Shown: positions 6,942 through 16,509 of the stretch, one piece after another
Layout of the letters: each line of letters begins with the position of its first letter
Numbering within the stretch: position 1 is the first letter of the stretch
Assembly (NCBI RefSeq): GCF_009796785.1
Contig: NZ_CP047026.1
Coordinates: 2,068,001 to 2,132,000, forward strand
Direction: 5' to 3'
Length of the DNA stretch: 64,000 bases
DNA from: Polaribacter sp. L3A8
GTDB taxonomy: Bacteria; Bacteroidota; Bacteroidia; Flavobacteriales; Flavobacteriaceae
Program-made: the position numbers and the translations under genes
The notes under the pieces: model-generated
Seen by the model: the letters and a program-made list of their open reading frames with translations, nothing else
Databases searched by the model: none
Told to the model about the DNA's origin: nothing

Positions 6942-7862
6942 TTATTTATTTTTTTTTCGGCTAATTAAATAAGCAGTTAAAACGGCATTATACCCTTTAT
7001 GAATATCAACAGGTACATAATCAATTTTATATTGTAAACATTTATTTTTCAACTCATTAAAATAAACCTCAACTAATTCTTTATACTTTTCTCTAACGTT
7101 TTCGGCATACACATTAATCTCCTCCCCTGTTTCTACATCCATAAATTTCTTAGGAACATTATCAAAATTGAAGTTGTATTCTGTTTCCCCATCATATGTA
7201 TGAAACAAAATAACCTCATGTTTATTAAATTTAAGGTGCTTTAAGGCCTCAAAAAGCGCTTCATTATCTTTATTAGGCTGAAACATATCTGTAAAAACAA
7301 AAATTAAAGAGCGCCTGTGCATCTTCTCTGCAATTTCGTGTAAATACTTATAGGTTTCCGTTGCAGCTTTAGAATCTGAAACTAACAATTGCTCTAATTG
7401 ATGCAATAACATCTTTCTATGGCGCTCACTTCCTTTTTCTGGCGCATAGTACTCATAGGTATCAGCATAAATACTTAAACCAACAGCATCTCTTTGTCTT
7501 TTTAAGATTTCCATTAAAGACGCAGCGGCTATTGCAGAAAAACCAACTTTATTTAAAGTGTCTATGGTTTGCTTTTTTACAATAGGATAATGCATCGATG
7601 CAGAATTATCTATAATAATATGGCAGCGTAAATTGGTTTCTTCTTCGTACTTTTTGGTATATAATTTCTCTGTTTTAGCAAATAATTTCCAATCTATATG
7701 TCGTGTACTTTCACCTTTATTGTACAATTTATGCTCAGAAAACTCCACAGAAAACCCATGAAACGGACTTTTATGAATTCCGGTTACAAAACCTTCTACT
7801 ACTTGCTTTGCCAACAAGTCTAGGTTTTTAATTTCTGACGATTTTACTTCAGATAAATTCAT
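6942..7862 (-). CDS. DUF58 / von Willebrand factor A-like protein
   Basis: 306 residues. An N-terminal stretch (FSVEFSEHKLYNKGESTRHIDWKLFAKTEKLYTKKYEEE split by short loops) carries the DUF58 signature with DWK. It is followed by a vWA-like fold whose metal site is DNSASM (about 110). In Bacteroidota such proteins are usually encoded with a MoxR ATPase and BatA/BatB proteins and are thought to act in envelope or metal-centre assembly; those partners are not next to it here. It is transcribed towards tRNA-Asp copy 2. The substrate is unknown. Confidence 0.85.
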   Translation of the reverse strand: MNLSEVKSSEIKNLDLLAKQVVEGFVTGIHKSPFHGFSVEFSEHKLYNKGESTRHIDWKLFAKTEKLYTKKYEEETNLRCHIIIDNSASMHYPIVKKQTIDTLNKVGFSAIAAASLMEILKRQRDAVGLSIYADTYEYYAPEKGSERHRKMLLHQLEQLLVSDSKAATETYKYLHEIAEKMHRRSLIFVFTDMFQPNKDNEALFEALKHLKFNKHEVILFHTYDGETEYNFNFDNVPKKFMDVETGEEINVYAENVREKYKELVEVYFNELKNKCLQYKIDYVPVDIHKGYNAVLTAYLISRKKNK

Positions 7863-7977
7863 ATTACTTTTTTAAGATTTTGAGATCTTCTTAGAGTATC
7901 TGTTATCTATAATAGCTTTTACTAATAAAGAACAAATTGTCTAAATACAATTAATAACCAAACACCTAAAATAAAAA

Positions 7978-8002
7978 AAGGTTTGACGTTAGCCAAACCT
8001 TT
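7978..8002 (-). terminator. Terminator after trxA
   Basis: Hairpin AAAGGTTTG / CAAACCTTT, followed on the minus strand by T-rich sequence, 29 bp after the trxA stop. Confidence 0.75.
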
Positions 8003-8030
8003 ATCTTATTAAAAAAATGAATACTACTTA

Positions 8031-8348
8031 TTATATAGCAGCATCAATTTTACCTGTATATACATTTTTAGGCGCAACACCTACTTGCTTATCTACAACC
8101 TCTCCGTTTTTAAAGATTAAAACAGTTGGTATATTACGTACTCCGTATTTTGCTGCAAATTCTTGGTTAGCATCAACATCAACTTTACCTACAATAGCTT
8201 TCCCTTCGTACTCAGCATGAATTTCATCAACAATTGGCCCTACCATTCTACATGGTCCACACCAAGCTGCCCAAAAATCTACTAATACTGGTTTATCAGA
8301 TTTTAATACTAATTCGTCAAAGTTTGCGTCTGTTATTTCTAATGCCAT
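8031..8348 (-). CDS. trxA: Thioredoxin
   Basis: 105 residues, the usual length for thioredoxin. The active site is WCGPC (residues 29-33) in FWAAWCGPCRM, with the cis-proline motif RNIPTVLIF near 75. It is a cytoplasmic disulfide reductase and an electron donor for PAPS reductase, among others, which fits the cys genes further along. It has no signal peptide and appears to be a single-gene unit with its own terminator. Confidence 0.96.
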   Translation of the reverse strand: MALEITDANFDELVLKSDKPVLVDFWAAWCGPCRMVGPIVDEIHAEYEGKAIVGKVDVDANQEFAAKYGVRNIPTVLIFKNGEVVDKQVGVAPKNVYTGKIDAAI

Positions 8349-8566
8349 TTTTATATTTTTAAATTATTATTTCTGTTTTGAGTTACAAAAGTAATCATTT
8401 TATTTACTTTCTTGTTTTCAAAAAAATTACTTTTTCTTATTTGTCTATAAATAGTACTTATCTTAAAAATAAAGAATTCATTAAAAAAGCGACTAATACA
8501 TTCCTTTTTTTTAATGAATTCTTATTTTGATATTTCCCTTTTTATAAGAAAAATAATTTTTTATTT

Positions 8567-9523
8567 TTAAAATAATTCAGAAGCAATTGTCTGAATATTA
8601 TCGCTTTTACCCATAGAATAATAGTGTAAAACAGGTACTCCTGCTGCTAATAATTCTTTAGATTGTTGTATTGCAAACTCAATACCAACCTGTCTTACCG
8701 CTTTATTATCCTTACAACCATCCACTGCATCTATTAAATCTTGTGGTAAATCTATTTTAAAAACTTGTGGTAAAACTTGTAAATGCCTTTTAACCGCTAA
8801 AGGTTTAATACCCGGAATAATAGGAACGTTGATTCCCATTTCTCTCGCTGCTTTTACAAACTCGAAATATTTGTTATTATCAAAAAACATTTGCGTTACC
8901 ACATAATCTGCACCTGCATCTACTTTTTGTTTTAAACGCCTTAAATCTGATATTAAAGAAGGCGCTTCCATGTGTTTTTCTGGATACCCAGCAACACCAA
9001 TACAAAAATCAGAATAATGCTCTACAAGCACATCATCATGTAAATATTGCCCTCTATTTAAGTTTGCTATTTGATCTACCAATTCGGTTGCAAAAGCATT
9101 ACCACCTTTAACAGGTTTAAAATACGGCTCATCTTTCATAGAATCTCCACGTAAGGCCATTACATTATCCAATCCTAAATAATGACAATCTACCAAAACA
9201 TACTCTGTTTCTTCTTTGGTAAAACCACCACACAATAAATGCGGAATAGCATCCACCTGATATTTATGCATAATAGAAGCACAAATACCTACAGTACCAG
9301 GACGCATTCTTGTAATTCTCTTATCTAAAAGTCCGTTTCCTTTGTCTAAATAAACATACTCTTCTCTCGACGTGGTTACATCTATAAAAGGTGGTTTAAA
9401 TTCCATTAAAGGATCTATATTGTTATATAAATCTTGAATATTTTTTCCTTTTTGAGGTGGTATTACTTCAAAAGAAAATAATGTTTTACCATTTGCATTT
9501 TTAATGTGATCTGTAACTTTCAT
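8567..9523 (-). CDS. metF: 5,10-methylenetetrahydrofolate reductase
   Basis: 318 residues with the MetF TIM-barrel motifs SFEVIPPQKGK near the start, VDVTTSREE, VMALRGD, DYVVTQMFFDN (FAD region) and PIIPGIKPL. It reduces methylene-THF to methyl-THF, the methyl donor for methionine synthase encoded next to it. The start is supported by a strong ribosome binding site, GGGAGG, 4 nt before the ATG. A small palindrome (TCCCTCTAAAAGAGGGA, 9537-9553) lies just upstream. Confidence 0.95.
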   Translation of the reverse strand: MKVTDHIKNANGKTLFSFEVIPPQKGKNIQDLYNNIDPLMEFKPPFIDVTTSREEYVYLDKGNGLLDKRITRMRPGTVGICASIMHKYQVDAIPHLLCGGFTKEETEYVLVDCHYLGLDNVMALRGDSMKDEPYFKPVKGGNAFATELVDQIANLNRGQYLHDDVLVEHYSDFCIGVAGYPEKHMEAPSLISDLRRLKQKVDAGADYVVTQMFFDNNKYFEFVKAAREMGINVPIIPGIKPLAVKRHLQVLPQVFKIDLPQDLIDAVDGCKDNKAVRQVGIEFAIQQSKELLAAGVPVLHYYSMGKSDNIQTIASELF

Positions 9524-9599
9524 TAGCCTCCCTTTATCCCTCTAAAAGAGGGAAACTGTTACGGGTTATTTTTTGTTATTATTATATTTTATATTTTTA

Positions 9600-9698
9600 G
9601 GGCATTACCACAAGGGTCGTGCTTTTCGCTATATCTTTTTATGTATTACTAAAAAAAGTAATACATAAAAAGGATGCCGCTGCAATCACTAATGCGCC
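9600..9698. repeat. Structured intergenic element, member A
   Basis: About 99 bp. The outer stem GGGC-ATTA / TAATGCGCC encloses a short arm ACCACAAGGGT, the block CGTGCTTTTCGC, a perfect 14-bp hairpin (TTTTTATGTATTAC at 9636-9649 with GTAATACATAAAAA at 9658-9671), and the block GCCGCTGCAATC. The element at 63131-63256 has the same order of blocks. It contains no gene and no TAnnTTTG box. Confidence 0.65.
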
Positions 9699-9727
9699 AC
9701 TCTATGTTCTATTTTACCTCAGCAAGC

Positions 9728-9970
9728 TTAAGATACACTTTCTAGCAGTTTTTTTACCATTTCAAAATCCTCTTGATATTCCCAATAAATCCATCTTCCA
9801 TCTACATAATCTGTTAAGATATATTTTTCGCTTAAAGATTTAATTCGTGACGTTGCTATTAATTTCTTCCCAAATTTTTCTGCAATTACATGAGTCATTA
9901 TCTCTTTGTTATTTTTATCATAACCATGAGAAATAACATAACTGCCTAAATGTAATTCTATAAAACTCAT
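9728..9970 (-). CDS. Small hypothetical protein
   Basis: 80 residues beginning MSFIELHLGSYVISHGYDK and ending FEMVKKLLESVS. It is predicted to be mostly beta strand with a C-terminal helix. It has no signal peptide, membrane segment or motif I recognise. It lies between the two methionine-cycle genes on the same strand, 36 bp after the metH start-distal gene end, so it is probably co-transcribed with them. No function can be assigned. Confidence 0.55.
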   Translation of the reverse strand: MSFIELHLGSYVISHGYDKNNKEIMTHVIAEKFGKKLIATSRIKSLSEKYILTDYVDGRWIYWEYQEDFEMVKKLLESVS

Positions 9971-10006
9971 ATTTTATTTTTTGTAAAACCTTATTAGGAC
10001 TTATAA

Positions 10007-12658
10007 TTATTCTTCAGCTAAAATAGGATGCAACCATTTTCTAGCCTTCTCTTTTGTAATTCCTTTTCTTGTAGAGTAATCTGTAACTTGATCATCTGTA
10101 ATTTTACCTAAACCAAAATACTTCGATTCTTTATTAGCAAAATAATATCCAGAGACAGCAGCAGCTGGCCACATTGCCATACTTTCAGTTAACTGCACTC
10201 CTATTTGATTTTCAACATCTAGCAACTCCCAAATCGTTTCTTTTTCTAAATGATCTGGACACGCAGGATATCCTGGTGCAGGACGAATACCAGTATAACT
10301 CTCCTTTATTAAATCGTCGTTTGTTAAACCTTCATCCGTAGAAGAACCCCAATGTTTTGTTCTTACTTGTTTGTGTAAGTATTCTGCCATGGCTTCTGCA
10401 AAACGATCTGCAATTGCTTGTGCCATAATTGCATTGTAATCATCCTCTTTTTCTCTATAGCTCTCTGCTAATTCTTGTGCTCCAAAAATACCCACACAAA
10501 AGGCACCCATATAATCTGTTCTATTGGTTTCTTTTGGTGCAATAAAATCTGCTAAAGCATGGTTCGGAATTCCTTCTCTTTTCTTTAATTGTTGACGTAA
10601 GGTTCTAAAAACAGCAATTTCCTCTCCTTTTTTCTGAATAGAAATATCATCATCATTTATAGAGTTTGCTTCAAACAAACCAAAAATTGCTTTTGGTTTC
10701 AATAATTGTTTAGCAATAATTTCTTTAATCATTTCTTGGGCTTCAGTATACATAATGGTAGCCTGTTCGCCAACAACTTTATCTGTTAAAATATCTGGGA
10801 ATTTACCATGCAAATCCCAACTTCTAAAAAACGGACTCCAATCTATAAATGGCAATAACTCTTTTAAACTTAGTTGTTTTAAAACCTGGATCCCTAATTC
10901 TCTAGGTTTTACAATTTCTGAAGTTTCCCAATCAATTTTATATTTTCTCTTACGTGCTTCTGTTATAGAAATATAAGATTTTTCTTTACCTCGTTTTAAA
11001 AACTTGGTTCTAAACTCATCATAATCTTTCTTTAACTTCGCAGTATATAAATGGCTCGATTTCTTATTTAACAAATCTCCCACTACCGTTACTGCTCTAG
11101 AAGCATCATTTACATGCACAACTGCATTGCTATATTGTGTATCTATCTTAACAGCAGTGTGCGCTTTAGAGGTTGTTGCACCTCCAATTAACAACGGTAA
11201 AACAAAGTTTTGACGCTGCATTTCTTTTGCTAAATACACCATTTCATCTAACGAAGGCGTAATTAAACCAGACAAACCAATAGCATCAACACGTTCGCTA
11301 ATGGCCATTTCTATAATTTTTTCTGGCGGTACCATTACTCCTAAATCTACAATTTCGTAGTTATTACACGCCAAAACAACACTTACAATATTTTTACCAA
11401 TATCATGCACATCACCTTTTACAGTGGCCATTAATATTTTACCAACCGGCTCTTGCTTGTCTCCTTTTTCTGCTTCTATAAACGGGTTTAAATATCCAAC
11501 GGCTTTTTTCATTACACGGGCAGATTTTACTACTTGCGGCAAAAACATTTTTCCTGCTCCAAATAAATCTCCAACCACATTCATACCAACCATTAAATTA
11601 CCTTCAATAACATCAATTGGTTTTTCTGCTGCTTGTCTTGCAGTTTCTATATCTTCAATAATAAAGGCATCTATTCCTTTTACCAAAGCATGTGTAATTC
11701 TATCTTGTATTGAGCCTTCTCTCCAAGTTAAATCAACTGTTTTTTCAGTTTTAGAACCTTTTACACTATCTGCAAAATCTAACAAACGCTCTGTTGCATC
11801 TTCTCTTCTATCTAGAATTACATCTTCTACACGTTCTAATAAATCTTTAGGAATATTATCATACACTTCTAAAAGCGCAGGATTTACAATTCCTATATTC
11901 ATACCTGCCTGAATAGCATAATACAAGAAAACTGAATGCATTGCTTCTCTTACCCCATCATTTCCTCTAAAAGAAAAAGACACGTTACTTACACCTCCAC
12001 TTACACTTGCATTGGTTAAATTTTCTCTTACCCAACGTGTAGCTTCAATAAAATCGATAGCATTTCTTCTGTGTTCATCCATCCCTGTAGCAACAGGAAA
12101 TATATTTAAATCGAAAATAATATCCTCACTAGGAAAACCAACTTCATCTACTAAAATATCATACGATTTTTTAGCAATTTCTATTCTACGATCATAATTA
12201 TCTGCTTGTCCTTCTGCATCAAAAGCCATAACAATTACAGCTGCACCGTAACGTTTAATTTGTTTTGCTTCCCAGATAAACTTTTCTTTTCCTTCTTTAA
12301 GTGAAATTGAATTTACAACACACTTACCTTGTACAACCTGTAAACCAGCTTCTATGATTTCCCACTTAGAGCTATCAATCATAATTGGCACTCTACAAAT
12401 ATCTGGTTCGGCAGCAATTAAATTTAAAAAACGAACCATTGACTGTTTTCCGTCAATTAAACCATCATCAAAATTAATATCGATAATTTGCGCACCACCA
12501 TCTACTTGATGCCTTGCAATATCCAACGCTTCATCAAATTGTTCGTTTTTAATCAATCTTAAAAACTTACGAGAACCTGCTACGTTTGTACGTTCTCCTA
12601 CGTTTATAAAATTGCTATTTTCGTTTAGAACTAAAGGCTCTAAACCAGACAATTTCAT
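10007..12658 (-). CDS. metH: Methionine synthase, folate-, B12- and activation-domain part
   Basis: 883 residues from the chosen start. It contains the pterin-binding domain ([16 protein letters not shown] near the N-terminus), the cobalamin modules with ligand motif DVHDIGKN, and a C-terminal reactivation domain with the SAM-binding [12 protein letters not shown]. The homocysteine domain is absent and is encoded by 13144-14139, so MetH is split in two proteins. I chose the ATG at 12658 because AAGGAG lies 7 nt before it. The 17 residues from an upstream ATG (12709) merely translate an AACCAATAACC-type intergenic repeat. Confidence 0.93.
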   Translation of the reverse strand: MKLSGLEPLVLNENSNFINVGERTNVAGSRKFLRLIKNEQFDEALDIARHQVDGGAQIIDINFDDGLIDGKQSMVRFLNLIAAEPDICRVPIMIDSSKWEIIEAGLQVVQGKCVVNSISLKEGKEKFIWEAKQIKRYGAAVIVMAFDAEGQADNYDRRIEIAKKSYDILVDEVGFPSEDIIFDLNIFPVATGMDEHRRNAIDFIEATRWVRENLTNASVSGGVSNVSFSFRGNDGVREAMHSVFLYYAIQAGMNIGIVNPALLEVYDNIPKDLLERVEDVILDRREDATERLLDFADSVKGSKTEKTVDLTWREGSIQDRITHALVKGIDAFIIEDIETARQAAEKPIDVIEGNLMVGMNVVGDLFGAGKMFLPQVVKSARVMKKAVGYLNPFIEAEKGDKQEPVGKILMATVKGDVHDIGKNIVSVVLACNNYEIVDLGVMVPPEKIIEMAISERVDAIGLSGLITPSLDEMVYLAKEMQRQNFVLPLLIGGATTSKAHTAVKIDTQYSNAVVHVNDASRAVTVVGDLLNKKSSHLYTAKLKKDYDEFRTKFLKRGKEKSYISITEARKRKYKIDWETSEIVKPRELGIQVLKQLSLKELLPFIDWSPFFRSWDLHGKFPDILTDKVVGEQATIMYTEAQEMIKEIIAKQLLKPKAIFGLFEANSINDDDISIQKKGEEIAVFRTLRQQLKKREGIPNHALADFIAPKETNRTDYMGAFCVGIFGAQELAESYREKEDDYNAIMAQAIADRFAEAMAEYLHKQVRTKHWGSSTDEGLTNDDLIKESYTGIRPAPGYPACPDHLEKETIWELLDVENQIGVQLTESMAMWPAAAVSGYYFANKESKYFGLGKITDDQVTDYSTRKGITKEKARKWLHPILAEE

Positions 12659-12659
12659 G

Positions 12660-12692
12660 TATCTCCTTTGGTTATTGGTTGTTTGTTTTTTG
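12660..12692. repeat. GGTTATTGG-type intergenic repeat (left flank of four-helix gene)
   Basis: GGTTATTGGTTG..TTGTTATTGGT on the plus strand. Oppositely oriented relatives at 13120-13154 flank the four-helix-bundle gene, and a gene-free version lies at 26936-27005. Confidence 0.6.
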
Positions 12693-12711
12693 TTATTGGT
12701 CTCACTCATAC

Positions 12712-13065
12712 TTACATTTTTTTATAATAATTAATAAAACCATTTAAGAGTTTTTTACTTGAAATTAGTTTTTCTAAGGTACTTTTTAGTTCTTCTTCTG
12801 AAATATATTCTAAATCAAAAGACAAATACAATTGTGTTTCAACTTCTTGCAAAGAACCTTTGGCTATATATAAAAAATGTATTGTTTCTTTATTTGATTG
12901 CCTCCCAATTCCTTCTGCAATATTTGAAGGTACAGAAACAACGCATCTTCTTATTTGATTAGTTAACCCATAAATTTCCTCTTTAGGAAAAGATTTAGTT
13001 AATAGATATACAATCTTAACCAATCCTCTTGAATATTTCCAAACCTCTAATTCTGTATAATTCAT
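12712..13065 (-). CDS. Four-helix-bundle protein (S23 / 23S rRNA intervening-sequence type)
   Basis: 117 residues. The family pattern is clear: [15 protein letters not shown], an [15 protein letters not shown] segment, then [17 protein letters not shown], in a small all-helical protein. Relatives are found in 23S rRNA intervening sequences, as the accessory protein of diversity-generating retroelements, and as scattered intergenic genes; no general function is established. Here the gene sits between the two halves of metH, flanked by inverted copies of an AACCAnTAACC-like repeat. That suggests it arrived as an insertion. Confidence 0.9.
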   Translation of the reverse strand: MNYTELEVWKYSRGLVKIVYLLTKSFPKEEIYGLTNQIRRCVVSVPSNIAEGIGRQSNKETIHFLYIAKGSLQEVETQLYLSFDLEYISEEELKSTLEKLISSKKLLNGFINYYKKM

Positions 13066-13119
13066 AATTTAGTTATTTGTTTTAATTTATGGTTATTAGA
13101 ATTTCTCTTTAGATGTAAA

Positions 13120-13154
13120 CAATCAACCAAAAACCATTAACCATTAACCATTAA
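13120..13154. repeat. AACCATTAACC-type repeat (right flank of four-helix gene)
   Basis: CAACCAAAAACC followed by three tandem CCATTAA units (13134-13154). It overlaps the stop codon of the metH N-terminal gene, so its last residues VNG are encoded by the repeat. Confidence 0.7.
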
Positions 13155-14139
13155 CTACTCTAGGTTTATATTTTGCTGCAATATTTGCAATAACGCTAAT
13201 ATGCTCTGGTGATGTTCCGCAACAACCTCCAATAATATTAATTAAATCTTTCTTTAAATATTCTTCTATTTGTTCTCCCATTTCTTCAGGAGTTTCATCA
13301 TATTCTCCAAAAGCATTTGGTAAACCAGCATTTGGATGCGCAGAAATTGCAAAATCTGTTTTATTTGCGATTGCTTGTAAATGAGGTTGCAATAAATTGG
13401 CTCCTAAAGCACAATTAAATCCTACAGATAATAATGGTATATGAGAAACAGATATTAAAAATGCTTCTGCCGTTTGGCCAGATAATGTTCTACCTGAAGC
13501 ATCTGTAATTGTACCACTCAACATTATTGGAATATCGATATTTCTTTCTTCTTTTACTTGCTCTACGGCAAATAAAGCTGCTTTTGCGTTTAAAGTATCA
13601 AACACCGTTTCTATCAATAACAAATCTGCGCCACCATCTAATAAAGCTTCTGTTTGTTGCTTATAAGCTATTCTTAATTCATCAAAAGTAACTGCTCTAT
13701 AACCAGGATCATTTACATCTGGAGACATACTTGCCGTTCTATTTGTTGGACCTATAGAACCCGCTACAAAACGTGGTTTATGTGGCTCTTTGGCTGTAAA
13801 GGCATCTGCAACTTCTTTGGCTATTTTTGCAGATTGATAATTTAATTCATACACCAAATCTTCCATCTGATAATCTGCCATAGCTATGGTAGTACCAGAA
13901 AAAGTATTGGTTTCTATAATATCTGCACCAGCATCAAAATACTTACCGTGAATGGTTTTTATGGCTTCTGGCTGAGTAATTGATAACAAGTCGTTATTTC
14001 CTTGTAAAGGTGTTGGATAGTCTTTAAAGCGTTCTCCTCTAAAATCTTCTTCTGTAAATTTATATGCTTGTAGCATAGTACCCATGGCACCATCTAAAAC
14101 TAAAATTCGTTCTTGTAAAGCTTTGTATATATTTGACAT
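13144..14139 (-). CDS. metH: Methionine synthase, homocysteine-binding part
   Basis: 331 residues forming the homocysteine S-methyltransferase barrel. The zinc ligands are visible as GFNCALGAN (about 240) and the paired cysteines in [12 protein letters not shown] (about 310). The start [17 protein letters not shown] is typical. It must act with the B12/folate protein encoded at 10007-12658, which together equal one full-length MetH. A SAM-I riboswitch lies 81-173 bp upstream, so expression should fall when SAM is plentiful. Confidence 0.94.
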   Translation of the reverse strand: MSNIYKALQERILVLDGAMGTMLQAYKFTEEDFRGERFKDYPTPLQGNNDLLSITQPEAIKTIHGKYFDAGADIIETNTFSGTTIAMADYQMEDLVYELNYQSAKIAKEVADAFTAKEPHKPRFVAGSIGPTNRTASMSPDVNDPGYRAVTFDELRIAYKQQTEALLDGGADLLLIETVFDTLNAKAALFAVEQVKEERNIDIPIMLSGTITDASGRTLSGQTAEAFLISVSHIPLLSVGFNCALGANLLQPHLQAIANKTDFAISAHPNAGLPNAFGEYDETPEEMGEQIEEYLKKDLINIIGGCCGTSPEHISVIANIAAKYKPRVVNG

Positions 14140-14219
14140 TTTATGATATTTTTATCAATATGTCATCAGGAAAGGTAATTTTTTCGCTGTTATCTGTCTT
14201 TTAATTTTTTAAAAACTAA

Positions 14220-14312
14220 AAGTAGAATGTAGCACCTTTCTCAAGATATGAGAGGTTGCCAAGGCTTCAGCGGGTCTAATCCCTCTGCCTTTCGTGATAA
14301 CGTATCAATAAG
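14220..14312 (-). promoter_or_regulatory. SAM-I (S-box) riboswitch upstream of metH
   Basis: On the minus strand the hallmark order is present: TATCACGAAAGGCAGAGGGA, then GACCCGCTGAAGCCTTGGCA, then GGTGCTACATTCTAC. These are the P1, kink-turn and J3/4 regions of the S-box. It precedes the metH homocysteine-binding gene. No clear intrinsic terminator follows, so control may act at translation. Confidence 0.92.
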
Positions 14313-14374
14313 TTTATGAACTGAACTGCAAATAAAAGGAATATTTTTTTATTTGCAGAATCTATTTGTAAAAT

Positions 14375-15268
14375 CTACTCCTTTTCGAATAAATTTGATG
14401 ATAAATATCGATCTCCTCTATCGCAAATAATTGCAACAACAACACCTTTATCTATTGAATTTGCTACTTTTAAAGCCGTTGCAACCGCACCTCCACTACT
14501 CATTCCTGCAAAAATGCCTTCTTCTTCTGCTAAACGATGTGTTGCTTCTATAGCTTCTTCTTCACTAACCTCTAATACTTGATCTATTTTTTTAGGTTTA
14601 AAAATGGCTGGTAAATATTCTTGTGGCCATTTTCTAATTCCTGGTATTTTTGCACCATCTTTTGGCTGCACACCAATAATAGTAATATTTTTGTTTTGTT
14701 CTTTTAAATAATCAGAAACACCTGTAATGGTCCCAGTAGTTCCCATAGCAGACACAAAATGAGTTACTTCTCCTTCTGTATCTCTCCAAATTTCTGGCCC
14801 TGTTGTATTGTAATGTGCCTTTGGATTATCAAAATTATCAAACTGATTTAAACGAAAATATCCTTTCTTATACTTTAACTTTAAAGCATAATCAATTGCG
14901 CCTTCAATACCTTTATCTGCTGGAGTTAAAATTACTTTTGCCCCGTATGCTCGCATGGTTTGTACTCTTTCTTTGGTTGAGTTTTCTGGCATGGTAATAA
15001 CCATATTTACCCCTAAAACCTTTGCCATTAAAGCCAATGCAATACCTGTGTTTCCACTAGTTGCTTCTACTAAAGTATCTCCTTTCTTTATATTTTTTCT
15101 TTTTATTGCTTCAGAAATCATATAATAAGCAGCTCTATCCTTAACACTTCCACCTGGGTTATTCCCTTCTAGTTTTAATAATAAAGTAACACCTTCTTTT
15201 TTAAAGATATTTCTAGCTTCTACAAGTGGTGTATTTCCAACAAAATCTATGATACTTTTAGTCTTCAT
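14375..15268 (-). CDS. cysM: Cysteine synthase (O-acetylserine sulfhydrylase, CysM-type)
   Basis: 297 residues of PLP fold-type II. The PLP lysine lies in NNPGGSVKDRAA (about residue 43) and the substrate loop is TSGNTGIAL. It makes cysteine from O-acetylserine and sulfide. It is 1 bp from the serine acetyltransferase gene upstream, so the two are made together as the last step of the assimilation block. Length and motifs fit CysM/CysK; the exact subfamily is inferred. Confidence 0.92.
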   Translation of the reverse strand: MKTKSIIDFVGNTPLVEARNIFKKEGVTLLLKLEGNNPGGSVKDRAAYYMISEAIKRKNIKKGDTLVEATSGNTGIALALMAKVLGVNMVITMPENSTKERVQTMRAYGAKVILTPADKGIEGAIDYALKLKYKKGYFRLNQFDNFDNPKAHYNTTGPEIWRDTEGEVTHFVSAMGTTGTITGVSDYLKEQNKNITIIGVQPKDGAKIPGIRKWPQEYLPAIFKPKKIDQVLEVSEEEAIEATHRLAEEEGIFAGMSSGGAVATALKVANSIDKGVVVAIICDRGDRYLSSNLFEKE

Positions 15269-15269
15269 C

Positions 15270-16028
15270 TTAATTTCTTTTTTGAAAAATATTATTTTCC
15301 GATTCTACTGTAACTACTGAATTTTCTACAACCGATTCTGTAATGCAAACATTTGCGCCTATAACAGAGTTTCTTCCAATAACAACATCTCCTCCCAAAA
15401 TAGTTGCATTTGCATAAATAACAACACCACTTTCTATGGTTGGGTGTCTTTTTGTTGATGCTAAACTTTTCTTCACCTGGATTCCACCTAAAGTTACTCC
15501 TTGAAAAATTTGAACATTATCTTTAATCTGAGTTGTTTCTCCAATAACAATACCCGTTGCGTGGTCTATAAAGAATGAATCTCCTATTTCTGCTCCTGGA
15601 TGAATATCTGTACCAGTTGTACTATGAGCAAACTCACTCATCATTCTTGGTAATACCGGTACTTCTTGTTTTAATAATTGGTGACTTAAACGATGCACTG
15701 CAATGGCATAAAAACCTGGATACGCTAAATAAACTTCTTCTAAACTTTTTGCGGCAGGATCATTTTTTTCTGCAGCAATAGCATCCAAATCTAATCGTTG
15801 TCTAATTTCAATAAAAGAATCTTCGAAAGCAACCCAAATATCTTCTCCATTTTCAATGGATAATCGCTCTAAGATTTTTAGGAATCTGTTTTTTGTTTGT
15901 GTACCTTTTTCCGCCAAATGATTTGCATCAAATAAATTATTGATAATATCTTTGGTAAACGTTTCTACAGCATCTCTTAAACACATGCTGTAATCTTTAA
16001 ACACAATTTTTTCTTTTGTTTGCTTCAT
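15270..16028 (-). CDS. cysE: Serine O-acetyltransferase
   Basis: 252 residues. A helical N-terminal region (about 1-140) is followed by left-handed hexapeptide repeats (DIHPGAEIGDSFFIDHATGI, then GETTQIKDNVQIFQGVTLGG). The catalytic His and Asp are within this part, as in the EpsC/CysE group. It acetylates serine for CysM. It lies 9 bp after the ferredoxin gene and 1 bp before cysM. Confidence 0.92.
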   Translation of the reverse strand: MKQTKEKIVFKDYSMCLRDAVETFTKDIINNLFDANHLAEKGTQTKNRFLKILERLSIENGEDIWVAFEDSFIEIRQRLDLDAIAAEKNDPAAKSLEEVYLAYPGFYAIAVHRLSHQLLKQEVPVLPRMMSEFAHSTTGTDIHPGAEIGDSFFIDHATGIVIGETTQIKDNVQIFQGVTLGGIQVKKSLASTKRHPTIESGVVIYANATILGGDVVIGRNSVIGANVCITESVVENSVVTVESENNIFQKRN

Positions 16029-16037
16029 TCTTAGCCC

Positions 16038-16367
16038 TTAAATTTCTGGCGCTAAAGTTACTTCCAATCCTTCCATCTCTGGAGTCATTTGTATCTGACA
16101 ACCTAATCTACTATTGTCTTCTACATTAAATGCTTCTGCTAACATAGCGTCTTCATCATCTGTCATTTCTGGTAATTTATTATCCGAATTCACATAACAT
16201 TGACAAGAAGCACACATCGCCATTCCGCCACAAATACCAATAGTTCCTTCTTCTGCTAATTCGTAAGAACGAACAACTTCCATAAGATTCATTGCCATAT
16301 CCGTAGGCGCAACCACATCATGCGTTACACCATTTCTATCAGTTATTTTTATATTGATGTCTTGCAT
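16038..16367 (-). CDS. 2Fe-2S ferredoxin (adrenodoxin type)
   Basis: 109 residues. Cluster ligands are visible as GICGGMAMCASCQCYV (C-x5-C-x2-C) and a fourth cysteine in RLGCQIQM. Acidic patches fit a ferredoxin. Encoded between the ferredoxin-NADP reductase and cysteine genes, it is the likely electron carrier to the sulfite reductase of this block, since no CysJ flavoprotein is present. That pairing is an inference from context. Confidence 0.88.
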   Translation of the reverse strand: MQDINIKITDRNGVTHDVVAPTDMAMNLMEVVRSYELAEEGTIGICGGMAMCASCQCYVNSDNKLPEMTDDEDAMLAEAFNVEDNSRLGCQIQMTPEMEGLEVTLAPEI

Positions 16368-16455
16368 CTACTCTTTTATTTTAAATATTCTTTCTGCAAA
16401 GTTACGTAAACCAAACAAAAATTAGTGATAACTAAAAAGGATTTAAATTCTGAAA

Positions 16456-16507
16456 AACTTTTTTACATACTGCAAGACTTTTAAAACCTTGCAGTATGTA
16501 AAAGTTT
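16456..16507 (-). terminator. Terminator after the ferredoxin-NADP reductase gene
   Basis: Long hairpin with arms ACATACTGCAAG and CTTGCAGTATGT and T-rich sequence on the minus-strand 3' side, 3 bp after the upstream gene's stop. It probably separates the ferredoxin-cysE-cysM unit from the genes upstream, or lowers read-through. Confidence 0.75.
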
Positions 16508-16509
16508 TA

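Noticed and set aside
11424-11912. 162-residue plus-strand frame inside metH
   Set aside because: It lies antisense to a well-conserved gene; no ribosome binding site or family match.
12659-12709. N-terminal extension of MetH ([16 protein letters not shown])
   Set aside because: It translates an AACCAATAACC repeat, and a strong AAGGAG site precedes the internal ATG at 12658.
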